Origin: Micromonospora vinacea | GTDB lineage: Bacteria > Actinomycetota > Actinomycetes > Mycobacteriales > Micromonosporaceae | Reading direction: 5' to 3' | DNA: 64,000 nt | Assembly (NCBI RefSeq): GCF_015751785.1 | Contig: NZ_JADOTY010000001.1 | Span: 1,426,001 to 1,490,000 of the forward strand | Shown: piece by piece, positions 10,948-18,776 of the stretch | How positions within the stretch are numbered: the first letter of the stretch is position 1 | Layout of the letters: each line of letters opens with the position of its first letter | Notes under the pieces: generated by a model | Database searches by the model: none | What the model was told of the DNA's origin: nothing | What the model saw: the letters and a program-made list of their open reading frames with translations, nothing else | Translations under genes and position numbers: made by a program

Positions 10948-11264
10948 GGTGCACTTCCCTCACTCTGCGCGGTCTTGCCTGACCCGGCGCACGGCGCGGC
11001 CGGGTGCCCCGACCACCGACTCAGCGATCGATGACCGCCATTGAATCAGGTGACCGAAATCGCACGTTACACGAGCACTGACGGCCGCGCACTGCCACAA
11101 ATCAGACACACTTCGGGGGCAAAGCAGCCGCACTGACCGGTCGGATTCCCGATCCACCGGATTCGCGCGCGTCATTGCGAATGGGCGAAGGGCCCCGAGG
11201 CGCCCCCGGCGGTGACGGCTATCGGGCGCAGCCCACGAAAATCCGCTGTGGTAGGCATGCGGGC
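10948..11264. other. Intergenic region with divergent promoters of cspA and a GNAT gene
   Basis: No convincing gene is present. The stretch nearest cspA is comparatively AT-rich and probably holds the cspA promoter and untranslated leader. A small dyad (ATTCGC and GCGAAT around 11164-11185) lies toward the GNAT gene. I could not assign -35 and -10 boxes with confidence. Confidence 0.5.
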
Positions 11265-11795
11265 ATGACCACCGACATGGGCTCGCTGGCCCCGCGGCTC
11301 GCGGAGATCCGCCGGGTCCGACCGGAGGACGCCGCCCGGGCCCGGGCGCTGCGCCTGGAGATGCTGGCCGACGCGCCGTTGGCCTTTCTGGAGACCCTTG
11401 CGGACGCGGCGGCCCGACCCCACAACGAGTACGCCGCCCGCGTCGCGTACACCTCGGCCGGTTCCAGCAACGCGCAGTTCATCGCCGACCCGGGCGGCCG
11501 GCTGGTCGGCCACGCCGGTGGCACCACCGCCCCGAACGAACCCGGGCTGACCGTGATCTACGCCGTGTACGTCACGCCGACCTGGCGCGGCAGTGGGCTG
11601 CTCGGCGAACTGATCGACGGGGTGGCCGCCTGGTCCCGAGCCTGCGGCCGACCGGAGCTGCTACTGGAAGTGGTGGTCGGCAACGACCGCGCCTACCGCG
11701 CCTACCAGCGCCTGGGCTTCAAGGACACCGGCGTACGGGTGCCCCACCCCACCATCCCAGCCCTCACCGAGCTACAGATGCGCCGAACCGCCTAA
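11265..11795 (+). CDS. GNAT-family N-acetyltransferase
   Basis: A single-domain GNAT enzyme of 176 residues. Motif A reads YVTPTWRGSGLLGELIDGV and the C-terminal helix reads NDRAYRAYQRLGF, which together form the acetyl-CoA site. The N-terminal part (RALRLEMLADAPLAF) resembles acetyltransferases that act on small amines or protein N-termini. The ATG at 11265 gives a compact product; an upstream frame from 11175 would add 30 unconserved residues. An ATG at 11277 is also possible. It converges on the paaN gene, with a long inverted repeat between. Confidence 0.82.
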   Translation: MTTDMGSLAPRLAEIRRVRPEDAARARALRLEMLADAPLAFLETLADAAARPHNEYAARVAYTSAGSSNAQFIADPGGRLVGHAGGTTAPNEPGLTVIYAVYVTPTWRGSGLLGELIDGVAAWSRACGRPELLLEVVVGNDRAYRAYQRLGFKDTGVRVPHPTIPALTELQMRRTA

Positions 11796-11874
11796 ACCAA
11801 GAGAACTCATCCCAAGGCAGAACCATCTGATGCCCTAGAAAGCGTGCAGCGACGCCACCGTCGTGCCCACGGCA

Positions 11875-11950
11875 GGGTTTCCGGGGCAGCCCGACCCGCG
11901 CAGGGATCAAGCCTGACCGCCCGGAGTGGGTCGGGCTGCCCCGGAAACCC
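11875..11950. terminator. Perfect 23-bp inverted repeat between convergent genes
   Basis: Bases 11875-11897 and 11928-11950 are exact reverse complements, enclosing a 30-base loop. The repeat lies in the 172-bp gap where the GNAT and aldehyde dehydrogenase genes converge. It is long enough to terminate transcription from both sides. The perfect arms and sizeable loop would also suit a small dispersed palindromic element. No target-site duplication could be recognised. Confidence 0.65.
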
Positions 11951-11967
11951 ACAACCGCAACCAAAGA

Positions 11968-13641
11968 TCAGACGTGCCGGCGAGACTGCACGATCCGGAA
12001 CCGGTTGGCCACGTACGCCCCGTCCGTCAGGGCCGAGTTGGCCGCCGCGTTGGCCCCGCTGCCGTGGAAGTCGGAGAACGCCGCCGACTGGTTGACGAAG
12101 ACACCGCCGGTGAGGTTGCAGGACAGGTGCACCCCGACCTCGACCGCCACCGCCTCGGTCGCGTCCAGCACGGCCTCGTCGGTCGAGTAGACCCCGGCGG
12201 TGAGCGCGCCCTTCTCGCCGACCGTCCGGCGCAGCAGTTCCAGGCTGTGCGCTGTGGAGTCGGTCGCGATGGCGAACGAGATCGGCCCGAACCATTCCCG
12301 GCCGTACGTCTCCGTGTCGTCCGCGGTCAGCTTGACGATCGTCGGGGTACGCACCACGGCGTCGGCGTACGACGGGTGGGCGACGTTCCGCGACTCCAGC
12401 ACCGGCTCGCCGACCTTGGTCACCTCGGCCAGCCGCTCCAGCACCCCGTCGTTGACGATGGCGCCGGTCAGCTCCACACCTCGGGCCGGGTCCGCGGTGA
12501 GCTTGCCGACGGCGGCGGCGATTCCGCCGGCCACCTCGTCGAAGCTCTTGTGCCCCTGGTCGGTCTCGATGCCTCCGGCCGGGATGAGGATGTTCTGCGA
12601 GGTGGTGCACATCTGCCCGCTGTAGAGGGTCAGCGTGAAACCGAGGTTGCGGCACATGCCGGCGAAGTCGTCGGTGGAGTCGATGACGACGGTGTTGAGG
12701 CCGGCCTTCTCGGTGTAGACCGATGCCTGCCGGGCGTGCGTCTCCAGCCAGTCGCCGTACTCGGTGGAGCCGGTGAAGTCGACGATCTTGACGGAGCGGT
12801 GCAGGGCCAGGTCGCTGGCGAGCTTCTCGCCGGGCGCCTCGGCCGCCAGCATGATCAGGTTCGGGTCGAACCCGGCCTCGGCGAGCACCTCCCGGGCGTA
12901 CTTCACGGTGATGGCCAGCGGCAGCACCGCGCGCGGGTGCGGCTTGACGATCACCGGGTTGCCGGTGACCAGCGAGGCGAACAGGCCGGGGTACGAGTTC
13001 CAGGTCGGGAAGGTATTGCAGCCGATCACCAGCGCCACCCCACGCGGCACCACGTGGAACGTCTTGGTCATCCGCAGCGGGTCACCCTTGCCGGCGGCCT
13101 TCTCCCAGCCCGCCGTGCCCGGGTGCCGGGTCATCTCGGCGTACGCGTACGCCAGCGCTTCCAGCGCCCGGTCCAGCGCGTGCGCGCCACCGGCCTGGAA
13201 GGCCATCACGAACGCCTGACCGCTGGTGAACTGCACCGCGTTGGCCAGCTCGAAGATGTGCTTGTGCAGCCGGTCGAGGATCTCCAGGCAGACGCCGACC
13301 CGGGCCTGCGGGCCGGCGTCGCGCCACGCCGGCAGCGCGGCGGAGGCGGCGCTGATCAGCTCGCCGGGGCCGGCGTGCGGGTACCGCACCGCCAACTCCA
13401 CCCCGAACGGGCTCGTCTCGGTGGCGACCCGGTCGCCGCTGCCGGGCTGGTCGAGCGGAAAGTCACCACCGAGGTACGCCTCGAAGGCGGACTTACCGTC
13501 GGCGGCGGCGGTCTCGCCGTATACCCGGGGGCTGGGGGATTCGGGATAGGCGGACCAGTAGCCCCGCTCCGTGATCGCGGTCAGCGCACGGTTGAGGGTG
13601 TCGGCGTGCCTGTCGTACAGGGGATGCGGGGTCTCCGTCAT
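11968..13641 (-). CDS. paaN: PaaN-type aldehyde dehydrogenase (phenylacetic acid degradation family)
   Basis: A long aldehyde dehydrogenase of about 557 residues matching the stand-alone PaaN form of actinobacteria, which lacks the MaoC hydratase domain found in the E. coli PaaZ fusion. Recognisable features are the NAD-binding strand FHVVPRGVALVIGCNTFPTW, the FTGST loop, the glutamate in YTEKAGLNTVVID and the catalytic cysteine in YSGQMCTTSQN. In the phenylacetate pathway such enzymes oxidise a ring-opened CoA semialdehyde. No other paa genes are nearby, so the physiological aldehyde is uncertain. I place the start at the ATG at 13641 (MTETPH); in-frame starts at 13650 and 13653 would add four residues. 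Confidence 0.85.
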   Translation of the reverse strand: MTETPHPLYDRHADTLNRALTAITERGYWSAYPESPSPRVYGETAAADGKSAFEAYLGGDFPLDQPGSGDRVATETSPFGVELAVRYPHAGPGELISAASAALPAWRDAGPQARVGVCLEILDRLHKHIFELANAVQFTSGQAFVMAFQAGGAHALDRALEALAYAYAEMTRHPGTAGWEKAAGKGDPLRMTKTFHVVPRGVALVIGCNTFPTWNSYPGLFASLVTGNPVIVKPHPRAVLPLAITVKYAREVLAEAGFDPNLIMLAAEAPGEKLASDLALHRSVKIVDFTGSTEYGDWLETHARQASVYTEKAGLNTVVIDSTDDFAGMCRNLGFTLTLYSGQMCTTSQNILIPAGGIETDQGHKSFDEVAGGIAAAVGKLTADPARGVELTGAIVNDGVLERLAEVTKVGEPVLESRNVAHPSYADAVVRTPTIVKLTADDTETYGREWFGPISFAIATDSTAHSLELLRRTVGEKGALTAGVYSTDEAVLDATEAVAVEVGVHLSCNLTGGVFVNQSAAFSDFHGSGANAAANSALTDGAYVANRFRIVQSRRHV

Positions 13642-13799
13642 GCCCGCCATCATGCCTGAGCCCGGTCCGTGAGCAGTAGCGCGAATGCCCGACAGCGGCT
13701 CATGCCGCAGTCGGGTTCCGGAGCAGAAGCGCCGATGGCCGCGGGGTTGCGCACGGCGGCAGCGGGTAACCGCAGGCCTTCGGCCAGGGAGGGCGGCGG

Positions 13800-15992
13800 G
13801 TGAGGATCACCGAGATCCGGGTGCACGGGGTCGCCGACAAGGGACCCGAGGCGATCCTCGACCGACCGATCGTCGCGCGGGTCGCCGGAGACGACAACGC
13901 CGGCTTCTACCGGCCGCGGCCCGGCTACGGTGCCCCTACGGACCGCGACGGGGTGACGCTTGAGGCGTACCGCTGGAGCCGGCTGACCGGCGGCACCGCC
14001 ACCCGGACGTTCTCCCTGGTCCTGCTCCTACCGTTCATGCTCAGCAACATCGCCGTCTGGATGCTTCCGGTCACCGGTCGCGGCGGCCAGGCCGCGCGGG
14101 CGCTGTGCCGACTGCTCGCCGCGACGATGACCTCGATGTACGTCCTCTCCGCCGTCGGGGTGTCAGTCGACCTGATCGCCTGGCAGTGCGCTGCCTACCC
14201 GAGGTGTCTGGAGGGGCGGCGGGAGATCTCCTGGCTGGGCGGCGTGCCACCCGGGCAGCGGCTCGCGCTGCTGGCCGTACCGCCGATCATCGCGATCGTC
14301 CTGATCTGGCGCCTCGGTGCCCGGACCTGGCAACTTCCCGAGGACAGCGACCCGTCGCCCGGTGTCGGTGCGGACCGGCTCGACGCGCCCGCTTTCTGGG
14401 ACACCCGGTCGCTGCTGCGCCGCCTGCGCTCGGTTCACGTCGCGGTGGCGCTGGGCACGCTCAACATCACTCTGCTGCTGGTTCTGGCACCGCACGACGC
14501 CACAGTGCCCGGCTGGCTGCTGCTGGCCGCGGACGTGGCGCTGCTCGCCGCCGCGCTGGTGCTGCTCTGCCGGCCGGCGATAGAGCGGCGCGGAGAGCGG
14601 GACCAGTGGAGCTCGCGGACCATCCGCTGGGCGGCCATCGCGCTCACCGTACTGACCCTGGGCTACGCGTTGGCGCCACGGCCGCCGTGGACGGCCCAGG
14701 GGGCCTTGCCCGGGTACGGGACGGTGGCCGCCGGACTGTTCGCCGGGCAGGTAGTGCTGCTCGCGATGCTCGGCCTGGTGGTCGTGGTGCAGCGCCGTTC
14801 CCTTCCTCGGCCCCTCTTCCTGCTGGCCGGGCTGGGTGCGCCTGTGCTGACAACCGTCGCGATCGGGCTGGGCGTCGCCTACGACTCGGGCCTGACCTAC
14901 GGGCTCGCCGAGTATCTGGACCGTGGTTCCAGCCCGACGCCCGCCCGGCCGCTGCCGCCCGGGGCGCCACCGTTGTCGCCGCCGATCGCCTTCCGCTGGG
15001 CCACCCTCGGCTTCTCCCTCGCCGTGCTCCTGGTGCTCGTGACGGCACTGCTCGTACCCCGGATCGGCCGGGATCGTCGCCGCCGGGAGGCCGAGGAACT
15101 GGTGCGACGGGACTATCCGGAAGCCTCCCGGGCGGCCCCCGAGCGGGCTCGGGCCGTTTGCGACGCGATCGTCCGCGCCCGGCTGACGGATCGGCTCGGA
15201 GGGCTGCTGGCCACGGCGTACGTGGTGTTGGCACTGCTCACCCTCGCGGCGGCCGGGCTCTCGGTGGTCGGTCCCGGCCCTGGTGCGCTCGCTCTGCGGC
15301 TGGGCGGTGAGCCGCTGGCCCGTCCGGTGATCTTCGTGACCGACCTGGGCGCTCTGCTGGTCGGGCTGTTCGCCGCGATCCTCGCCGTGCTGGGGCTGGT
15401 CGCCTACCGGTCCGGCGCGATCCGGCTGGTCGGGGTGCTCTGGGAGCTGGCCACCTTCTGGCCGCGTGCCGCGCATCCACTCGCCCCGCCGTGCTACGTC
15501 GAACGGGCGGTCCCGGAGCTGACCCGCCGGATCGGGCAGCTCACCGCCGACGGGAACGCTGTGGTGTTGTCCGGGCAGAGTCACGGCAGCGTGCTCGCGG
15601 CGGCGACGGTCCTCCAACTGCCCGACCACTGCCGCCGGCGGGTGGCCCTGCTCACCTACGGCTCCCCGCTCGGCAACCGCTACCGGCGGATCTTCCCGGC
15701 GTACGTCAGCGACGAAATGGTGCGCGAGGTCGGCAGCCGGTTGGCCTGGCGGTGGATCAACCTGTGGCGGTACACCGACGCGGTGGGCGGACCGGTGTTC
15801 GTCCCGTCCGTCGACGGACCCGACGATCCGGCCGCCCGGGTCGACCGTCGGGTACGGGATCCGAAGGGACTGCTCATCCCACCGACCGACACCGTGCCCC
15901 CACCGGTGCAGGGCCACCGGTTCACTCCGGACGACGACTTCCACGCCGCGGTCCGTGAGCTGGTCGGGCGCCTGGAACGGACCGACCGGTGA
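13800..15992 (+). CDS. Polytopic membrane protein with a lipase-like GxSxG motif
   Basis: A 730-residue protein of unknown function. The N-terminus (MRITEIRVHGVADKGPEAIL) is soluble and resembles the first strand of an alpha/beta hydrolase. About ten hydrophobic segments follow between residues 75 and 560. The C-terminal region contains VVLSGQSHGSVLAAATVLQL with Ser594 in a G-Q-S-H-G nucleophile elbow, followed by a small soluble domain containing FTPDDDFHAAV. This looks like a serine hydrolase interrupted by a membrane domain. The GTG start is preceded by GGGAGG nine bases away. It converges on the next GNAT gene, with a hairpin overlapping the stop codon. Substrate and orientation are unknown. 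Confidence 0.78.
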   Translation: MRITEIRVHGVADKGPEAILDRPIVARVAGDDNAGFYRPRPGYGAPTDRDGVTLEAYRWSRLTGGTATRTFSLVLLLPFMLSNIAVWMLPVTGRGGQAARALCRLLAATMTSMYVLSAVGVSVDLIAWQCAAYPRCLEGRREISWLGGVPPGQRLALLAVPPIIAIVLIWRLGARTWQLPEDSDPSPGVGADRLDAPAFWDTRSLLRRLRSVHVAVALGTLNITLLLVLAPHDATVPGWLLLAADVALLAAALVLLCRPAIERRGERDQWSSRTIRWAAIALTVLTLGYALAPRPPWTAQGALPGYGTVAAGLFAGQVVLLAMLGLVVVVQRRSLPRPLFLLAGLGAPVLTTVAIGLGVAYDSGLTYGLAEYLDRGSSPTPARPLPPGAPPLSPPIAFRWATLGFSLAVLLVLVTALLVPRIGRDRRRREAEELVRRDYPEASRAAPERARAVCDAIVRARLTDRLGGLLATAYVVLALLTLAAAGLSVVGPGPGALALRLGGEPLARPVIFVTDLGALLVGLFAAILAVLGLVAYRSGAIRLVGVLWELATFWPRAAHPLAPPCYVERAVPELTRRIGQLTADGNAVVLSGQSHGSVLAAATVLQLPDHCRRRVALLTYGSPLGNRYRRIFPAYVSDEMVREVGSRLAWRWINLWRYTDAVGGPVFVPSVDGPDDPAARVDRRVRDPKGLLIPPTDTVPPPVQGHRFTPDDDFHAAVRELVGRLERTDR

Positions 15993-16000
15993 ACGGTCGG
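15982..16000. terminator. Short hairpin at the convergent junction
   Basis: CCGACCG and CGGTCGG form a 7-bp stem with a five-base loop. The hairpin overlaps the stop codon of the upstream membrane-protein gene and ends two bases before the stop of the convergent GNAT gene. It is a plausible shared terminator, although the stem is short. Confidence 0.5.
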
Positions 16001-16001
16001 C

Positions 16002-17021
16002 TCAGAGGGTGAGCTGCCAGTCGGTCCAGGAGTCCACCGGGCGGAAGCCGAGCTGCTCGTTGATCGCCACCATGTAGCTGTTGCTGGAAGCGTTGAAGGT
16101 GTCGATCACCTGTACCGCTGGTTCGTGGGTGAGCAGATGGTGCAGGTTCTCCGCCTTGGCGATGAGGCCGAGCCGGTGCCCACGGTGGTCCGGGTCGACG
16201 ATGGTGATCTGCTGGAACGCGTGCCAGTCGGCGGAGGCGCCCACGTCCAGCAGCGTCCAGGCGACCAGCCGGCCGGACGCCTCGTGCCGCATCCCGAGGT
16301 GGTAGCGCCGCCGGCCCCGCGCGTCGAGTGCCCGTTCGTTGCCGCGGATGCGCTCGGCGTCCACCTGCTCCGGCTCCCACTGCACGTCGCCCATGGGGGC
16401 GTCCATCAACAGCCGGCCGTCGAGGTAGGCGATGTCGGCGACGTACTCCCGTGGGGTCGTCCCCTGCCAGCAGACCGGGTGATAGCCCTCGGCTCGCGGT
16501 TGGGCCTCGGCGAGCGCCGCCCGCAGGGCGATCCGGTCGATCTCGCCGACGTGGAGTCGGCGACGCACCTCGGTGAGGGCGGGCTGGGCTCCGGTCGCGG
16601 CGGCGAACGCGTCGCCCGCCCCGCTTCGGGCGGGCCCGCCGGGCAGCGCGGAGACGGCCATCGCCACGACCCGCTTACGGCCGTGCTCGCGGAGCAGGCG
16701 CAGCCCGTACTCGTGCAGGGCCCGACCCACCCCTCGGCGCCGCAGTTCGGGATGCACCAGCAGCTCGGCGGTGGCGTTGTCGGTGTTGTCGAGCTGCGGC
16801 AGGTCCAGTTGGAGGTAGCCGGCCGGTACGCCGTCAAGTCGGGCCAGCGCCCAGAGCGACCGGGTGCCGGGCATCGGGGTGTGGAACAGCGCGTCGAAGC
16901 GGCGGCGGCAGAAGGGCGGGAAGTCCGACAGATCGGCGTCGTTGGTCGCCGCCCCGATCCGGTACGCCTCGTCGACCGACGTCCGGTCGGCGCCGTCGAA
17001 CGGCGCGATCGTGATGCTCAT
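16002..17021 (-). CDS. Two-domain GNAT acetyltransferase
   Basis: A 339-residue protein with two GNAT halves. The first has motif A as VHPELRRRGVGRALHEYGLR, and the second has VDPDHRGHRLGLIAKAENL followed by NASSNSYMVAINEQLGF. This tandem layout resembles mycothiol synthase, although length and motifs alone do not prove that role. The substrate is therefore left open. The ATG at 17021 has no strong ribosome binding site. The gene follows threonine synthase on the same strand but is separated by 254 bp and a hairpin, so the two are probably transcribed separately. Confidence 0.82.
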   Translation of the reverse strand: MSITIAPFDGADRTSVDEAYRIGAATNDADLSDFPPFCRRRFDALFHTPMPGTRSLWALARLDGVPAGYLQLDLPQLDNTDNATAELLVHPELRRRGVGRALHEYGLRLLREHGRKRVVAMAVSALPGGPARSGAGDAFAAATGAQPALTEVRRRLHVGEIDRIALRAALAEAQPRAEGYHPVCWQGTTPREYVADIAYLDGRLLMDAPMGDVQWEPEQVDAERIRGNERALDARGRRRYHLGMRHEASGRLVAWTLLDVGASADWHAFQQITIVDPDHRGHRLGLIAKAENLHHLLTHEPAVQVIDTFNASSNSYMVAINEQLGFRPVDSWTDWQLTL

Positions 17022-17047
17022 GCCGCTGAGGGTGCACCCCGGAAAAG

Positions 17048-17082
17048 CGATCAGGCCAGCGAATTAATCGCTGGCCTGATCG
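17048..17082. terminator. Perfect 15-bp hairpin between thrC and the GNAT gene
   Basis: Bases 17048-17062 pair perfectly with 17068-17082 across a five-base ATTAA loop. It lies about 190 bp beyond the thrC stop and 27 bp upstream of the next start on the same strand. It could terminate the thrC transcript, or serve as a regulator-binding palindrome for the GNAT gene. Confidence 0.6.
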
Positions 17083-17275
17083 AACGTGGTCGGGAGGGAC
17101 ACTCGCACAACGCCTCCGGCGTTGGGTCGCAAGAACTTCAAAAGTCTTCGGCGAAATGCCCTCCCGCACGGAGCATCTTGCGCCGTCCGGTTCCTGCCGT
17201 CAAGTCCGTAGCGGCGGGTTTTCCACACTCACAGCGAAAACCCAGTTACCCGCTGATCGACTCGACCCCCCGGGG

Positions 17276-18562
17276 TCAGCCGAGGAGGCCGGCGTCGCGG
17301 GCGGCGCGCAGCGAGGGCTTGATGTGGTGGGTCGGACCAACCTGACCGGCCACCGCATCGATGGTCTTCAGGCCCTCGCCGGTGTTGAACACGACGGTCT
17401 CGGCGGTCGGGTCGAGCCGGCCGGACTCGACAAGCTTGCGCAGCACCGCCACTGTCACCCCGCCCGCGGTCTCGGCGAAGACCCCTGTGGTGCGGGCCAG
17501 GTCGCGGATGCCCGCACGGATCTCGTCGTCGTCGACGTACTCCATCCAGCCGCCGGTGCGGCGGACCGCCTCCAGGGCGTACAGGCCGGCCGCCGGGTCG
17601 CCGATGTTGAGCGACTTGGCGATCCCGGTCGGCTTGACCGGGATGATCGTGTCGGTCTCGGCGTGCAGCGCGGTGGCGATCGGGTTGCAGCCGGCGGACT
17701 GTGCACCGAAGACCTTCCAGCCGCCGGCCGGCGCCTCGACCAGGCCGATCTCCACCAGCTCGGAGAACGCCTTGTCAATCTTGGTGAGCAGCTCGCCACT
17801 GGCCATCGGAATGACCACCTGGGCCGGGATCCGCCAGCCGAGTTGCTCGGCCACCTCGTAGCCGAGGGTCTTGGAGCCCTCCGCGTAGTACGGCCGGACG
17901 TTCACGTTGACGAACGCGGTGTCCTCGAATTCGTCGGTCTCCACCAGCTCGCCGCAGAGCCGGTTGACATCGTCGTACGAGCCGTCGATGGCGACCAGCT
18001 CACCGCCGTAGACGGCGGTGGTGATGACCTTGCCCTGCTCCAGGTCGCTGGGGATGAAGACCACCGAGGGCACCCCGGCGCGGGCGGCGTGGGCGGCCAC
18101 CGAGTTGGCCAGGTTGCCGGTCGACGCGCAGGCGAACCGGGTGAAGCCGAGCGCCCTGGCGGCGGTGAGCGCCACCGAGACGACCCGGTCCTTGAACGAG
18201 TGGGTGGGGTTGGCGCTGTCGTCCTTGACCCAGAGCGGCGCGGTGATGCCCAGCTCGGCGGCGAGGTGCGGGGCCGCCACCAGTGGAGTCAGCCCCGGGT
18301 CGAGGGTGACCCGGCTGGCCGGGTCCTGACCGGCGGGGAGCAGGGCGGCGTACCGCCAGATGTTGTTCGGGCCGGCCTCGATCTGCTCGCGGGTGACGGT
18401 GGCCAGCGCGGCGGTGTCGTAGTCGACTTCCAGGGGGCCGAAACACTCGTAACAGGCGTGCTGGGCGGCGAGCGGGTAGCGGGCCGAGCAGGCACGGCAG
18501 ACCAGGGCGCGGGCGGGGCTGGCAGAGGTGTCGATGCCGGAGGTGACGAGCGTCGACGTCAT
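17276..18562 (-). CDS. thrC: Threonine synthase
   Basis: ThrC is a pyridoxal-phosphate enzyme converting O-phosphohomoserine to threonine. The 428-residue product has the PLP lysine at Lys124 in THSFKDR, the phosphate-binding loop ASTGNLANSVAAHAARAG, and a C-terminal TGEGLKT block. The N-terminus carries two CxxC pairs (CRAC at 22-25 and CYEC at 37-40), a zinc-ribbon feature of this threonine synthase subclass. The ATG at 18562 follows AGAGGA. That ribosome binding site directly abuts the end of a SAM riboswitch, so high SAM should lower translation of this gene. It is not in an operon with hom or thrB. Confidence 0.96.
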   Translation of the reverse strand: MTSTLVTSGIDTSASPARALVCRACSARYPLAAQHACYECFGPLEVDYDTAALATVTREQIEAGPNNIWRYAALLPAGQDPASRVTLDPGLTPLVAAPHLAAELGITAPLWVKDDSANPTHSFKDRVVSVALTAARALGFTRFACASTGNLANSVAAHAARAGVPSVVFIPSDLEQGKVITTAVYGGELVAIDGSYDDVNRLCGELVETDEFEDTAFVNVNVRPYYAEGSKTLGYEVAEQLGWRIPAQVVIPMASGELLTKIDKAFSELVEIGLVEAPAGGWKVFGAQSAGCNPIATALHAETDTIIPVKPTGIAKSLNIGDPAAGLYALEAVRRTGGWMEYVDDDEIRAGIRDLARTTGVFAETAGGVTVAVLRKLVESGRLDPTAETVVFNTGEGLKTIDAVAGQVGPTHHIKPSLRAARDAGLLG

Positions 18563-18574
18563 GTCGAGAGTCCT

Positions 18575-18706
18575 CTCATCTTTCCCCGCATCGCACGGTG
18601 CGGCGGGGACGGAATTGGCACCTGCCCCGCGGGTCGCTCAGCGGTGAGCGCGCGGGGTGGTTGCCGGGGCGTCGTCGGGCCGTATCCCTCAGCCCCTCTG
18701 GATGAG
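18575..18706 (-). promoter_or_regulatory. SAM riboswitch (S-box/SAM-I type) of thrC
   Basis: Read on the minus strand, the P1 helix is CTCATC at 18701-18706 pairing with GATGAG at 18575-18580. Between them are the conserved S-box blocks: CAGAGGGGCTGAGGGA, then CCCGGCAACC, then GGTGCCAATTCC and a terminal GGGAAAGATGAG. All are in the canonical order and spacing. The 3' strand of P1 merges into the thrC ribosome binding site (GAGAGGA), 13 bases from the start codon, which suggests translational control: ligand-stabilised P1 would hide the site. No intrinsic terminator follows the aptamer. Confidence 0.93.
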
Positions 18707-18725
18707 GTATTCAGTTGTGCCGTCG

Positions 18726-18731
18726 AGTCTA
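18726..18731 (-). promoter_or_regulatory. Probable -10 box of the thrC leader promoter
   Basis: TAGACT on the minus strand matches the actinomycete housekeeping -10 consensus and lies 20 bases before the riboswitch P1 helix, so the transcript would begin just ahead of the aptamer. The -35 region is weak (TAGCAG, 18-base spacer). Confidence 0.45.
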
Positions 18732-18776
18732 GGACAACGCTGTCGGCCGCTGCTACCGCAGATCCCAGAGAGTGGG

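Noticed and set aside
14163..15944. Long open frame antisense to the membrane hydrolase-like gene
   Set aside because: Highly charged and repetitive, without any motif; the sense strand encodes a coherent membrane protein.
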